NCBI RefSeq assembly: GCF_001039355.2
Contig: NW_019775521.1
Location: 249,684-313,683 of the forward strand
Source of the DNA: Lingula anatina
Lineage: Eukaryota > Brachiopoda > Lingulata > Lingulida > Lingulidae
Direction: 5' to 3'
DNA: 64,000 nt
Shown: positions 37,150 to 48,290 of the stretch, in pieces
How positions within the stretch are numbered: the first letter of the stretch is position 1
Layout: each line of letters opens with the position of its first letter
Notes under the pieces: generated by a model
The model's database searches: none
What the model saw: only the letters and a program-made list of their open reading frames with translations
What the model was told of the DNA's origin: nothing
Position numbers and translations under genes: made by a program

Positions 37150-38547
37150 TGTGTGATTTTCTGTGATAAAGATAAGTCTTATTTACTTATCATATATTAT
37201 TTGTGATCCAGAAAAAAATATGAGGAGGCCCATGCAGATGATGATTTAATGCATACATAAAGCTTAAATATAACAAGCAATAAAATGTATCTGGTTCTCA
37301 TATTTACAACAATTTAATAATTTAAATTCTTATCATTTATTTTTTCATCATGTTACAGTTGGAATTTTACATAGTACCTACTGTTGGCCAAATAATATTG
37401 CATCACTGTATCTCAATAATGCAGTTGACCTGACAGTATTCTCATTGTCGCGTATCAACGTTGGTCAGCTGGAAAATATGACGATAAATCGCCGGAGACA
37501 TCAACCGGTGTCAAAATGCACCATACATTTATTTAGCTTTTTTACACGTTTCTTTAATGTAAATGTGACGATGGTATTGACTTTATGTTACTGATTATGC
37601 GAGGTAAAACTAAACACCTTTGTTCCTTCATACTCTTTATTGTCTCTTCCTAACTACGTTATCTTCATTTTCTTCCTCTCCCTTCCAACCTTCTACATTG
37701 TTCTCCCTAAAACCTCTTACATCGTTCTCACTCGTTTACATTTCATTCTGCGCGTAAATACGACGAGATCATGCCAATCAACTCATGTTTCTCCACAAAA
37801 CACTCCCAGTTCTTTATTCAGTCGTGGCTGTCAATTACAAACATTACATAAATTACTTACTTAGATATTTGTGCATCATAAATTTTAAAAAATTAACACG
37901 TTTTTAAGGATCGTATCGGTCTTAGCCGTATCGTATCGTAACCCTAACCGCGCGCGTCTTACTGGCGCCGTGCTAAATGGACAATTAATGGGGTATCTTC
38001 CTTGTAAGTAGCAGTAGACGTGAACAAACGGAAATACACTTAAGCGTTCCCCAATGAGTACCGAAATTCATTTAGCCTCATAAAAGATGTATGAACAATT
38101 ATTTGGAAAAGAATGATTAAATCGAAAGCAAGAAGTGCTCGACAATTTAAAAACCAAAGTACGGATGCCCATATAGACGTAACATTGAACCTAAAATTCA
38201 GTGTTTTTAATCCAGTATAATACAGTAGTCCCCCATTTAAAGAAATCAGTGTTTTAGAAAACTTTCTAGAAAAAATAAACGATTTTCTGGTGCCAGTACG
38301 TTTGAAAATGAGTACAATTTTGGTCCAAAAATTAAAGGGATTACAACTCCTCATTTTGGCGGGAAAGTGCCATAACACGGAATTTGCTGGGGCAAAGGTC
38401 AATTTTCCTACATGTTCCAATGGTTAATGGATACGTTCTGTGATTCAAAGTAACTGTTTCTCGATTATTTTCTTTTTTTAAGTGCGGTTTATTATAATCT
38501 CTTAAAAGAGTGATTATTACAGAGTGTGGTCATCTATGAAGTTCAAG
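37004..38547. other. Spacer after G2
   Basis: It contains a (GT)n microsatellite at about 37102-37136, spacer shared with 45470-47460 (including the pyrimidine-rich stretch near 37630-37700 and its uninterrupted insertion sites), and the gatttaaa-type relic region before B3. No gene is supported. Confidence 0.6.
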
Positions 38548-38872
38548 GATGTGCCCTTCTGTCCTCTTCTGTCGACAGCACCTGCATACAGCTTGCTGAC
38601 CAGTACCTTGGCAACTTCCTGTCTGGTCTGTTCTCTAAACCTGTTGCATTTATGTGGTCCAAATTGGCACAACTCGCCGTCAACGAGTGCAACTATGGAG
38701 ATGTGCAAAACTTCTCCGGCAGCGTGTGTGGCAAGCTCGCTAAGGTCTTTGGCTTGATTACTGTTTATCCGTGTGAAGATTTCATTGGTAGTTATGGTGC
38801 AAAAGTAAACCATTATCTTCAATTCATGTCTTTTCTGCTTTTGTTACGATTGATATCAAATAAAGGTGTCTA

Positions 38873-38873
<1 letters not shown>
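38548..38873 (+). pseudogene. Exon 3 relic, B type (B3), longest surviving frame
   Basis: The frame is open from before 38548 to 38873 and follows the family from the second cysteine to the last, but the fourth cysteine codon (after Phe-Met) is now Trp. The ancestral stop after the final Gly is lost, so the frame runs into the B-type 3' UTR (PCEDFIGSYGAK). No acceptor or start is left. A (GA)n run follows at about 38872-38900. It is almost certainly not translated from its own promoter. Confidence 0.7.
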
Positions 38874-38903
<30 letters not shown>

Positions 38904-39075
38904 TATGTCACAGTTCACATATATAATATCCCTTATTAAATCTTGTTAAATTCTGGTTTTAACTTAAAAGCATCATTTTGATAACGATATGAACATTTGG
39001 TTTTATTACTTACTTAGTAATTTTACCAATTAGTTACTTTATTTATTATTACGTGAATGTGTTGACCCTAATATT

Positions 39076-39260
39076 GAAAAGGACGACACGAAGAGTACGT
39101 GAGGTTGAGAAATCTCACGCAAACGAGGGCAAAATCGTGCCAAACCCGATCCCCCAGCGCGTGGGCATGTGCTCGCTAACCCTTTATATAGCTAGAACTG
39201 ACGGCATACTGCGCACTTCTGCGGATTCATTCAACTACAGCATTCATCAGAGCTTTAAAG
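39076..39260 (+). promoter_or_regulatory. Promoter and non-coding exon 1 of G3
   Basis: Conserved array promoter block with ggcaaaatcgtgccaa and gcgcgtgggcatgtgctc; TATA box tttatatag at 39183-39191. Exon 1 probably ends at 39260 (aaag|gttggt), joining the acceptor at 39436. Confidence 0.7.
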
Positions 39261-39460
39261 GTTGGTCTGTGCTTCTTGCAGTGAATAGTTTAATTATGAC
39301 AACTGCTTGCCTTATATAATCGAAACCCTTAGCGACGTAAAATTTGCATTTGGCGTCTCTGATAAGACCTACCAAAATTAATTCTAAGGCGGCAAGGATT
39401 TTGTTTTCAATCAGCTATCATATCATTTATCAACAGGTCTGTTCTGCACATTCCGTTACC

Positions 39461-40285
39461 ATGAAGTTTTTGATCCTAGCTGCTTTGGTTGCCGTGGCAA
39501 CGGCTAAACCAGCTGAGAACTCCATTGAGCGTCTTGGTAAGTACACTTTATTTTTTATGTTGGTCCTTTAAATAATAAAATCAATTATTTCACTTGTTGT
39601 CAAGAATTTCTCTTGAAAATTTGAATAATACATTACAAACGAATCACTAAATAGCCCTTATAGGATACGGTTTACGGAGAAACTCCCAATATGGGAAACG
39701 ACGTCTCTAAATAATAGAATAGTATTTGAAAGTCAGAAAAAAATTGTATTCACCAATTACTTTCCTCCTACAATTAACCCACTTTTCTTTGCATACCAAA
39801 AAAGAAAGTCGTTTTCTTTCTTTCTTTCTTTTTTTGTTCTATTCTCTTTTTATTCAGGTGTTGGCTGTTTTGTTTTAAATTTAAATGTAAATCTTGGCAA
39901 AAAAAGTACTCAAAAGATAAGGGTATTTTATTAAATATTATCATGGTTGTGTGCTCGCATTTGTGCAGCCCGCTCTCTGGCTGAAGACGAGGTTATGAAG
40001 AGGGGTGTCCTCAGTGACGTAGTTGCTGCCATCTGCGTCCCCGTCATAGACTCCGTGATCGGTCTGACCAATGGCACATGTGCTGTACTATCCGCTACTG
40101 CCGACAGCACCTGCATACAGTTTGCTGAGAAGTACCTTGGCGGCTTCGTCTCTGGTCTGTTCTCTAAACCTGTTGCATCCATGTGCCAAAACTTGGCCGA
40201 TCTCGTCATCATCGAGTGCGACAAAGGAACCGTGCAAAACTACGCCAGCGGTGTATGCGCCACACTTGCCAGCAAAATCGGCTAA
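39461..40285 (+). CDS. Array gene G3: secreted six-cysteine prepropeptide
   Basis: Coding exons 39461-39536 and 39969-40285 join in phase 1 to give 130 aa: signal peptide 1-15, pro-segment 16-37 (starts KPAENSIERL, ends EDEVMKR), mature part 38-130. Cysteines fall at about residues 48, 63, 74, 98, 109 and 122 (spacing 14, 10, 23, 10, 12). The mature chain ends KIG. The aataaa signal is near 40316, followed by GT/GA repeats. Its exon 3 and downstream DNA are nearly identical to those of G5, which marks a recent duplication. This is the reference-type copy of the array; function unknown. Confidence 0.85.
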
Positions 40286-42149
40286 ATGAACTTTTTGTAA
40301 ATTTTCTGAGCCAAAAATAAATGGACGAAATACAAAAAGAAATATATCGATGGTTTGCACAACTTACACATGGTAATCAATGTGTGTGTGTGTGTATGTG
40401 TTTGTGTGCGCGTGAAAGAAAGAGAAAGAGAGAGAGAGATGATTTTAATTATTTCATTATATATTATTTGTGATCCGGAAAAATATGAGGAGGTCCATTC
40501 AGATAATGTTTTATGCATACGTAAGGTTAAATATTTCTAGCGATAAAACGTATCTGGTTCTCAGATTAGTAATTCAAATTCTTATCATTTATTTTATCGT
40601 CATTTGGACGATAAAGTTGCGGAATTTTACGCAGTATCTACCGTTGGCAATACGAAAATAATAACGCATCTCAAGCGCGCTGCAGTTGACCCAACAGTAT
40701 TTTCATTGCCGCGTCTCAGCTTTGGTCAGCTGGAGAAAATGACCATAACCCAACGGCAACAATAACCGGTGGCGAAACGCACCATGCCTTTTATTGTTCA
40801 AATAGCTTTTCACAAGTTTCTATTACGTAAATTACTTTTTATGATTTTAGTTCAAAAATAAGTAAGTAAATAAATAAATGTTTGTTTTTTTAGCATCGTA
40901 TTGGTTTATGTACCTTTTAACCGTACGCATCCAACTGGAGCCGTGTTAAATGTACAATTTATAGGGCATCTTCCCTGTAAGGAGCAGTAGACAAAGGGAA
41001 ATATATTTAAACGTTTTCCCCAATGCGAACTGAAACTCCTTTGGCCCCTTAAAAGGTGTATGAACAATTACTTGGAAAAGAATGAATAAATCAAAAGCAA
41101 GCAATGCTCGCCATTGTGACAACCAAAGCATGTAGGCCTACATAGACGCAGCATTGCACCAGCATATTACAGTAGTCCTCCAATTTAACGAATTATTTTT
41201 CCTGTGTTAGTCTAAAAGTTATAGCAATGACAACTCTTCATTTTGGCGGAAAGTCCCATAAAACGGATTTTGCTGGGGCAAAGGTAAATTACCTTTATGT
41301 TCCAATGGTTTCTGACATTCAAAGTAACTGAGTAACTTTTTTTAAGTGAGAGATTGTTACAAAGAGAGGCCACCTATGAAGTCCAGTGATGTCTGATGAC
41401 AAGCGCAGATTCTATAATAATTTCGAAAACTTTTTTTCAGTGATAAAATGGAATGACTTATACTTCTGTGTTGCTTACAATGTATTGATTGTAAAATTTT
41501 AAAGCAAATATGAAGAGTTGTTATCCCTTTGAGTCCAGAGATAAGTCCATTTTTGTGAAAACGATTACTGGTTTGCGTGTCTGGACAGTTACAAGGTGGT
41601 CTGTCTGTTTTACCTCACCGTGACCTCGCTGGACATGCGGGTAACAACTGCCATCTGATATCGGGGGCCTCTTAATAAAATAGTATGGAAAATTAAAGTA
41701 CAATAATTTTGTTACAGTACTTCAGCGGACCATATGGCCAGTTTGTAGGTAACAGCAGTCTGGTGGTGCGTGAATCCTATAACCTCAGGAAAACTTTTTC
41801 GTCTTTTTGAATCAGTCCGTTGTGCACATGACAAATGGATAAATTCACACCGCCCACAAACGTCCGTTTGGTGATACGACACGTGACAACATTTGTACAA
41901 AGTCTGCAAAGCCATGTTGCTGTAGATTGGCGCCACCATGCTGATCACCTCAATTGCTATATGTGTTCCATTTAACATGTTTACACGTTGCTGTACCTAG
42001 GGATCTGTTGTTTTTCGTATGAATTATTTTTTCACAATGCTGATATCTAAAAGGGTTTTCTTCAGTGAGTGTCCCATCAGGCTGTTTATATTTTAATCTC
42101 TCTTCACAGTACTAAGAATTGAACTGATTTTCTCAAGTGTGAGTCAGTG

Positions 42150-42185
42150 GCTTAACCAGCTGAGAATTCCACCCAGCGTCTTGGT
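42150..42185 (+). pseudogene. Exon 2 relic of a B-type gene
   Basis: The end of exon 2 is recognisable (aaccagctgagaattcca, then cagcgtcttg and a gtaagg donor), preceded by gtgagtcagtggct instead of a signal-peptide coding stretch. Homologous relics lie at 51796-51830 and, more decayed, near 58524-58541, each between an A gene and the next B-type exon 3 relic. Confidence 0.6.
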
Positions 42186-42186
42186 A

Positions 42187-42803
42187 AGGCCACACTTTTT
42201 TATTTTTATGGATGACATCCTCTGGGGACCCCAAAATCGGTGCGAGCGGGCGAAAAAAAAAACAGTCCAAAAAAAAAAAAAAAACTGCTTAAGAAAAGTT
42301 ATGTTTTCAGAACACAGCTGGAAACACTAATTTACCACAGAAACACGTATCAAACTAACAACATGTCTTTATCCATGCTCTCAAAATATTCAAGCATTGT
42401 GAATTGGGCCTACTTCGTAGAAAGGTAAAAAGTCATGAATATATAGGCCTATATGCTGCATATTACCAAATGTATTTAAGGTTATTTCATGCATTCTGTC
42501 AATAAAACAAATATCAAATAAACAGCGTCTTTATTTGTACTCTCAGAAAATTTAAGCATTGTAAACACTTCACAGAATTGTTAAAAAATGAAGCAAAGAT
42601 AGGCCTTTGCTTCCTACTACCAAATCTAAAAAAGGTAATTTCGGTCGATGCCATTTTGTCTACTTCGACTCACACGTAACAGCCAACTATCGGGTGGCCT
42701 GTCCGACCTTCAGTCCACCAAATAACACGACGCTCTTGTCGACCCTTTTTTCGCTACAAAAAAAAACCCTGGTAAGTCTATGTGCTGCTTTGGANCCTAA
42801 GTA
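42187..42803. repeat. Insertion of about 615 bp with diverged tandem repeats
   Basis: Sister unit G5-G6 runs directly from the exon 2 relic donor into the following intron sequence (ggtaagtag, 51827-51836). Here the equivalent position is interrupted. The insert holds two diverged direct repeats (about 42345-42483 and 42513-42645, both with tcaagcattgt/ttaagcattgt and taggcct) and an N at 42795. No coding potential or clear inverted ends were found. Confidence 0.5.
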
Positions 42804-43768
42804 GACTGAACGTTGTATGTTGGTCCTTGAAATAATATAACCGGTTATGACAATTGAAATGAAGGCCTTTTAAGACATATTTTAGTGTTCGCATAAAAGT
42901 AAATAACGATTCTAAATGGTGTCATCAAAATTCTCTTGTTTTAACCTTAAAGATACCTTATAATTGCAAAACTTTAACTGGACTTTTATTTCCCGTCGTT
43001 TTTGTTAAGATAATGCTCTTAAGTTGTATACTAAAGCATTACTTCAGACCAATTCGACTTGAACAGAATTCATGATGATTCAATTCCATTATCGGTCCGC
43101 TTAATTCGTTATAAAATCAAAATATTCTGTTTTATTCAGAATTGTTCACTGGGCTATTATTACAAATCATCTTACATGTAGAATTGTACTTGTAATTTAA
43201 TGTCTTTAATGAATTTTCACTTTTCTCGACTTTGAAATATCAACTATAAAAATGATCAATTCAAATTCATTCAATTTAACTTCCAATGTTGTTATAATGT
43301 TATTATATAATATTATGTGTCCTGAATATAATTTGTTTTATTATATAGCTGTTTGAGTTAATGTCTTCGGGATGTATAATGAGTATACTTATATAATTAG
43401 TTTACAGGTCACAAGTCAGTTTGCAAAGTGTCACTCCAGGTAACTTAATTAAATAAGAGGCCATATCTTTGATTAATAGAAGATTCACCTCAAATGTATT
43501 TAGAAATGGTCCTCTGCCTTGGAACGATATCATTGACCTTGATCAATAATTTTAAGTTACCAACCTTTTGTCTACTAGAAGTCATTTAGATCTCAATTTG
43601 GAAGTCTACTCTATCATATATGTAATTGAAATAAAGTGGCCTCTCCGGCAATCCACCTGGCTGAGAAGCCAATGTATTGTAATTGTATATGTGAAGGCAT
43701 ATGAAGATAGATATAAATGTGGGGGTCGGTGGTCAGTAGTCAGCACTTAGAGAGGACACACCGTCACC

Positions 43769-44000
43769 AACTCTGTGATCGGTCAGACGAATGGCGGACG
43801 TGCCCTTATGTCATTTTCTGCCCACAGCACCATACAGCTTGCTGACCAGTACATTGGCAACTTCCTTTCTGGTCTGTTCTCTTCCCCTGCTGTATCCATG
43901 TTCTCTGACATGGCCATTCTCGCAGTCGACGAGTGCACAAAGGGACCGTGCAAAACTTCGTCGGCACCATGTCGACCCCCTTGCCAACATCGTTAGTTAG
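43769..44000 (+). pseudogene. Exon 3 relic, B type (B4)
   Basis: It begins in mid exon (ctctgtgatcggtcagacga) without acceptor or pro-segment. It follows the family to the final Val-Ser/Gly-like end (cgttagttag) but has lost the first cysteine region, changed the second cysteine to Arg and shifted frame near the end. The upstream DNA (gtgggggtcggtggtcagtag) matches that before B6 at 60617-60650. A B-type 3' UTR and (GA)n (about 44073-44099) follow. Confidence 0.7.
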
Positions 44001-44305
44001 AATACTTGTTTATTCGTGAGAAGATTTTATTGGTAGTTAATGTGCGAATATGAGCCATTATCTTTGAATGCCTGAGAGAGAGAGAGAGAGAGAGAGAGGG
44101 AGAACGCATTCTGTCACATTTCCCAGATATAATATCCCTTATTTAATCTTGTTATTGAACTCCAAGTAAACAACAGGCATGTGCCCGGTTCTCCAATATA
44201 TGTTACTTTGATAACGATATAACATTTGAATTCATTAGTAACTTAGTAATTTTACCAATTAGTCATTTCATCGGTGATTTCAAGAGGTTTTTCACCCTGA
44301 TATTG

Positions 44306-44490
44306 ATAAGGACGACCCGAGCAATACGTGAGGTTAGGTAATCTTTAACCATGCAACGATGGCAAAATCGTGCCAAGACCCATCCCCTAGCGCGTGGGCA
44401 TGTGCTCGCCAAGCCTTTGCATATCTAGAACTCACGACATACTGTTTACTTCTGAAGACTCAAATACTGTATTCACCAAGACTTTTCAAG
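44306..44490 (+). promoter_or_regulatory. Promoter and non-coding exon 1 of G4, degenerate TATA
   Basis: The conserved upstream motifs are present, but the TATA position reads cctttgcatatctag (about 44415-44428) instead of ccctttatatagctag. Exon 1 probably ends at 44490 (ttcaag|gtttgt). Confidence 0.55.
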
Positions 44491-44702
44491 GTTTGTCTGC
44501 TTCTTCTTTTAGTAATTAGTTTTATTATGACAACTTTTTGCCTTCAGTAATTAGAACAATAACGACTTACATTTTGCATTTGACCTCTATGATGAATCTG
44601 ACAAAATTCTGAATTTTAAAACAGAAACAGTACTAATTCTTATTGTGTTCAACAGACTTTTATATCATTTTTCAATAGGTTTGTTCTGTCCATTCCGTTA
44701 CC

Positions 44703-45468
44703 ATGAAGGTTTTGATCCTTGTTGCTTTGGTTGCCGTGGCAGTAGCTAAACCAGCTGAGAATTCCATTCAGCGTCTTGGTAAGTACACTTTTTCATGTTG
44801 GTTCTTTAAATATCAAAGTAAAGGATTTCACTTGATGTCATCAGCAAGTTTCTCTTGACTATTTCAGTAATAACTTAAAGACGAATCTAAAAAAAAAAAA
44901 CACTAAGATGATGGCTCCTGTAAAAAAATTCCCAATCTTTGGTCTCAAAAAAGGAACAATATTTGAAAAGTCTGAAAATTTTGTATTCTTCAGTGACTTC
45001 CTCCAGCAAATAACCCAAATTTTTCCATTACAAAAAGAAAGATGTATTTCTCAATGTGATCACAATCTTTTCAAGAATGAATTTTAAAGATAAGGGGACT
45101 TTATGAAATATCATCATGGCTGTATGCTCGCGTTTTTTGCAGCCCGCTCTCTGGATGAAGACGAGGTTATGAAGAGGGGTGTCATCAGTGACGTATTTCA
45201 CAGCATCTGCGTCCCCGTCATGGACTCCATGATCGGTCTAACGAATGGCGGATGTGACGTAGTGGCCTCTTCTGTCGAAAGCAAATGCAACGAGCTTGCT
45301 GAGCAGCAACTTGGCAACTTCCTCTCTGGGCTGATCTCTAACCCTTTTGCATCCATGTGCAAAAGGTTGGCCGATATCGTCCGCAAAGAGTGCGAAAAAG
45401 GAAACGTGCAAAACTTGGCCAGCAATATATGCGCCAAAATTGCAGTCGGCTATATGAACTTTTTGTAA
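44703..45468 (+). CDS. Array gene G4: secreted prepropeptide with extended C-terminus
   Basis: Coding exons 44703-44778 and 45143-45468 join in phase 1 to give 133 aa, with signal peptide, pro-segment ending EDEVMKR and six cysteines at the usual spacing (14, 10, 23, 10, 12). The pro-segment has SLDED instead of SLAED. The usual stop after the final Gly has become TAT, so four extra residues (Tyr-Met-Asn-Phe region, ending Leu) are added before the next TAA. This also removes the terminal Gly. The exon 2 acceptor reads ttcaatag rather than ttcaacag. The aataaa signal is near 45484. Together with the weak TATA box this copy may be less active. Confidence 0.7.
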
Positions 45469-46086
45469 ATTTCCTGTGCCAAAAATAAATGCAAGGAAGA
45501 CAAAAAGATATATATTGATGATTTGCACAACTTACATATTTATTTCAATGCGCGTTGCTCAGTATGTGTGTTTGTTTGCGCGCACGTGCGTGATTGTGTG
45601 TAAGAGAGATAATTCTTACTTGCTTATCAAATATAATTTTTGATCCGGAAAAATATGAATAGGCCATGCATGTTATGATTTGGTGCATACATAAAGCTTA
45701 ATATATCAAGCAATACAATGTTTCCGGTTCTCAACTTTACACAAATTTAGAAATTTAAATTCTCATCATCTATTTTTACATCATTTGGACGTTACAGTTT
45801 GGAATTTTACGTAGAACCTACCGTTGGCAATACCAAAATTATCGCACCATCGCAAACGTACTGCAGTTGACCAAACAGAATTTTATTGGCCGTGTTCCAA
45901 CTGGTCAGTTGGACAATATAACGTTAACCCACCGGCGACAGTACAAAAACATAATATACGTTTAATTGGTCGAATAGCTTTTTTACACGTTTCTTTAATG
46001 TAAATGAGACGATGGTATTGACTTTATGTTACTTATTACTCGAGGTAAAAGCTAAGCAACTTCCTTGTTCCTTCATACTCTTCATT

Positions 46087-46413
46087 AGAGAGGTTTATCA
46101 AACGACGAACAGCGAAGACGAAGGACGAATTGAGTTCTTTCACATATTTTAATATTAAAATACACCATCGATACACGTCAAATCACTTTTACTGGTAAAT
46201 GAACATGTGTTGCTTCTTATGATTGCCTTCAGGTTGGTTTATCGTAAGTGAAAACGGATATAAAATCGTTACAAACTAAGCATTTTTTTCTCACGACCTC
46301 TATTGTTTTCGTATTCGTTGTTCGGTGTTTGAGAAACGGCAGCTACAACATATGACGAACGAACCTTTTTTCCGTACTTCTTCTACGTTCTTCGTCGTTT
46401 GCTAAACCTGTCT
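46087..46413. mobile_element. MITE (327 bp) with ATT target duplication
   Basis: Terminal inverted repeats read agagaggtttatcaaacgac at the left and, inverted, agacaggtttagcaaacgac at the right. ATT flanks both ends (46084-46086 and 46414-46416). The sister spacer at 37631-37650 reads ctctttattgtctcttcc with a single ATT, which is the empty site. Non-coding. Confidence 0.8.
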
Positions 46414-46734
46414 ATTGTCTCTTCCTAACTACGCTATCAACATTTTCTTTCTCTCCCTTCAACCTCCTACGTTGTTTCCCTACAACCTTTTACATCGTTC
46501 TCACTCGTTTACATTACATTCTGTACTTAAGTACGACGAGTTCTTGTCAATCAACTTAAGTTACTCTACAAAACACTCCCAGCTCTTTTTTCACTCGTGG
46601 CTGTCAATTACTAACATAACATAAATTACTTATTTAGATATTTGTGCAAAATAAAATTTAAAAAATAACACGTTCTTTGAGCATTTTGTCGGTCTTAACC
46701 GTATCGTATTGTTCCTCTAACCGTGCGCGTCTTA

Positions 46735-46949
46735 GGGCGTATTCCCAGAGCTTTTAGATCGATCTATCCCCGCGGGGAGTCCCACTAGATTACTGTCAGA
46801 TAATCCGGCTTAAATGTCCGTCCTGCCTACTACAAGCTGTAAGGGGGTAATTAACTTTCGTGTCCGCTCGGCTGACAGCTATTTAGCGTGAATCCCCAGG
46901 AAGTTAGGTCGATCTAAAGTAGATCGATCTAATCTCTGGGAATGGGGTC
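46735..46949. mobile_element. MITE (215 bp) with TTA target duplication
   Basis: The left end gggcgtattcccagag and the right end ctctgggaatggggtc form an inverted repeat, with subterminal gatcgatct motifs on both sides. TTA flanks both ends (46732-46734, 46950-46952), matching the TWA duplication of PIF/Harbinger elements. The sister spacer near 37946-37960 reads cgcgtcttactggcgcc, the empty site. Confidence 0.8.
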
Positions 46950-46986
46950 TTACTGGCGCCGTGCTAAATGGACAATTAACGGGGTA

Positions 46987-47088
46987 CCTTCAGACAAACA
47001 GACCAACATGACCGTCTATTTATCTAGAGACATATCTGTGAATATCTGTGGAAAACCAATCTGTCGCCCTGGTAGAGAGTAGGCATCT
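46987..47088. mobile_element. MITE family 1, copy 4 (reverse, truncated)
   Basis: The right part (ccaatctgtcgccctggtag) is the inverted left end of the family found at 17201, 20536 and 25252, with the core motif tctagagacatatctgtgaa. The sister spacer near 37990 lacks it (ggggtatcttccttg). Confidence 0.65.
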
Positions 47089-47463
47089 TCCCTGTAAGTA
47101 GCAGTAGACGTGAACAAACGGAAATATACTTAAGCGTTTTCCCAATGAGTACTGAAACTCATTTAGTCTCGTAAAAGATGTATGAACAATTATTTGGAAA
47201 AGAATGATTAAATCGAAAGCAAGAAGTGCTCGACACTTAAAAAACCAAAGCAAGTAGGCCCATATAGACTTAACATTGAACCTAAAATTCAGTGTTATTT
47301 ATCCAGTATAAAAATGTAGTCCTCCAATTAAAGCAATCATTTTTTAGAAAACTTTCTAGAAAAAACAAACTATTTTCTATTGCCAGTATGTTTGAAGATG
47401 ACTACAATATTGGTCCAAAAATTAAAGGAAAGTGCCACAACACGGAATTTGCTGGGGCAAGGT

Positions 47464-47625
47464 ACCAGTACCTTGGCAACTTTCTTTCTGGTCTGTTCTC
47501 TAAACCTGTTGCATTAATGGGTCCAACTTGGCACAACTCGCTGTCAACGAATGCAACTATGGAGATGTGCAAAACTTCGCAGGTAGCGCGTGTGGCAAGC
47601 TCGCAAACGTCGTCGGTTTGATAAC
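47464..47625 (+). pseudogene. Exon 3 relic, B type (B5)
   Basis: Only the second half of exon 3 remains, starting at tacc-agtaccttggcaac. A single-base change of frame near the fourth cysteine and loss of the stop after the final Gly match decay seen in B3, its closest relative. The B-type 3' UTR (tccgtgtgaagatttcattg) and a (GA)n run at about 47712-47738 follow. Confidence 0.7.
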
Positions 47626-47903
47626 TGATTATCCGTGTGAAGATTTCATTGGTAGTAATGGTGCTAAAGTAAACTATTATCTTTCAATATTAAATCAAAT
47701 AAAGGTATCTAAGAGAGAGAGAGAGAGAGAGAGAGAGCACTATGTCACAGTTCACATATATAACATCCCTTATTTTATCTTGTTTAATTCTAGTCAAGCA
47801 TCATTTTGATAACGATATGAACATTTGGTTTTTTAACTTACTTAGTAATTTTACTAATAAGTTACTTTGTTAATAATTACGTAAATTCGTTCACCCTCAT
47901 ATT

Positions 47904-48088
47904 GATAAGAACGACACGAACAGTACGTGAGGTTAGGAAATCTCACGCAAACGAGGGCAAAATCGTGCCAAACCCGATCCCCCGGCGCGTGGGCATGTGC
48001 TCGCTAACCCTTTATATAGCTAGAACTGACGGCATACTGCGCACTTCGGCGGATTCATTCAACTACAGCATTCATCAGAGCTTTTAAG
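47904..48088 (+). promoter_or_regulatory. Promoter and non-coding exon 1 of G5
   Basis: Conserved array promoter block, nearly identical to that of G3; TATA box tttatatag at 48011-48019. Exon 1 probably ends at 48088 (ttaag|gttggt). Confidence 0.7.
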
Positions 48089-48290
48089 GTTGGTCTGTGC
48101 TTTTTCTTGCAGTGAATAGTATAATTATGACAACTTCTTGCCTTAAATAGTCGGAACCCATAGGGACGTATAATTTGCATTTGGCGTCTCTGATAAGACC
48201 TACCAAAATTATTCTAGGGCAGCAAGGGTTTTGTTTTCAATCAGCTATCATATCATTTATTCACAGGTTTGTCCTGCATATTCCGTTACC

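Larger units (their letters stand above)
40286..43768. other. Spacer after G3 with exon 2 relic and an insertion
   Basis: It contains GT/GA repeats (about 40380-40438), array spacer shared with 49495-52060, a relic of exon 2 at 42150-42185 and an insertion at about 42187-42803. No intact gene. Confidence 0.6.
45469..47463. other. Spacer after G4 carrying three transposon insertions
   Basis: It is colinear with 37004-38547 apart from three inserted elements at 46087-46413, 46735-46949 and about 46987-47088. The uninterrupted sites in the sister spacer prove that these are insertions. No gene is supported. Confidence 0.7.

Noticed and set aside
38526-38873. B3 frame as a functional gene
   Set aside because: No start, signal peptide or acceptor remains, a structural cysteine is lost and the frame runs into 3' UTR sequence.
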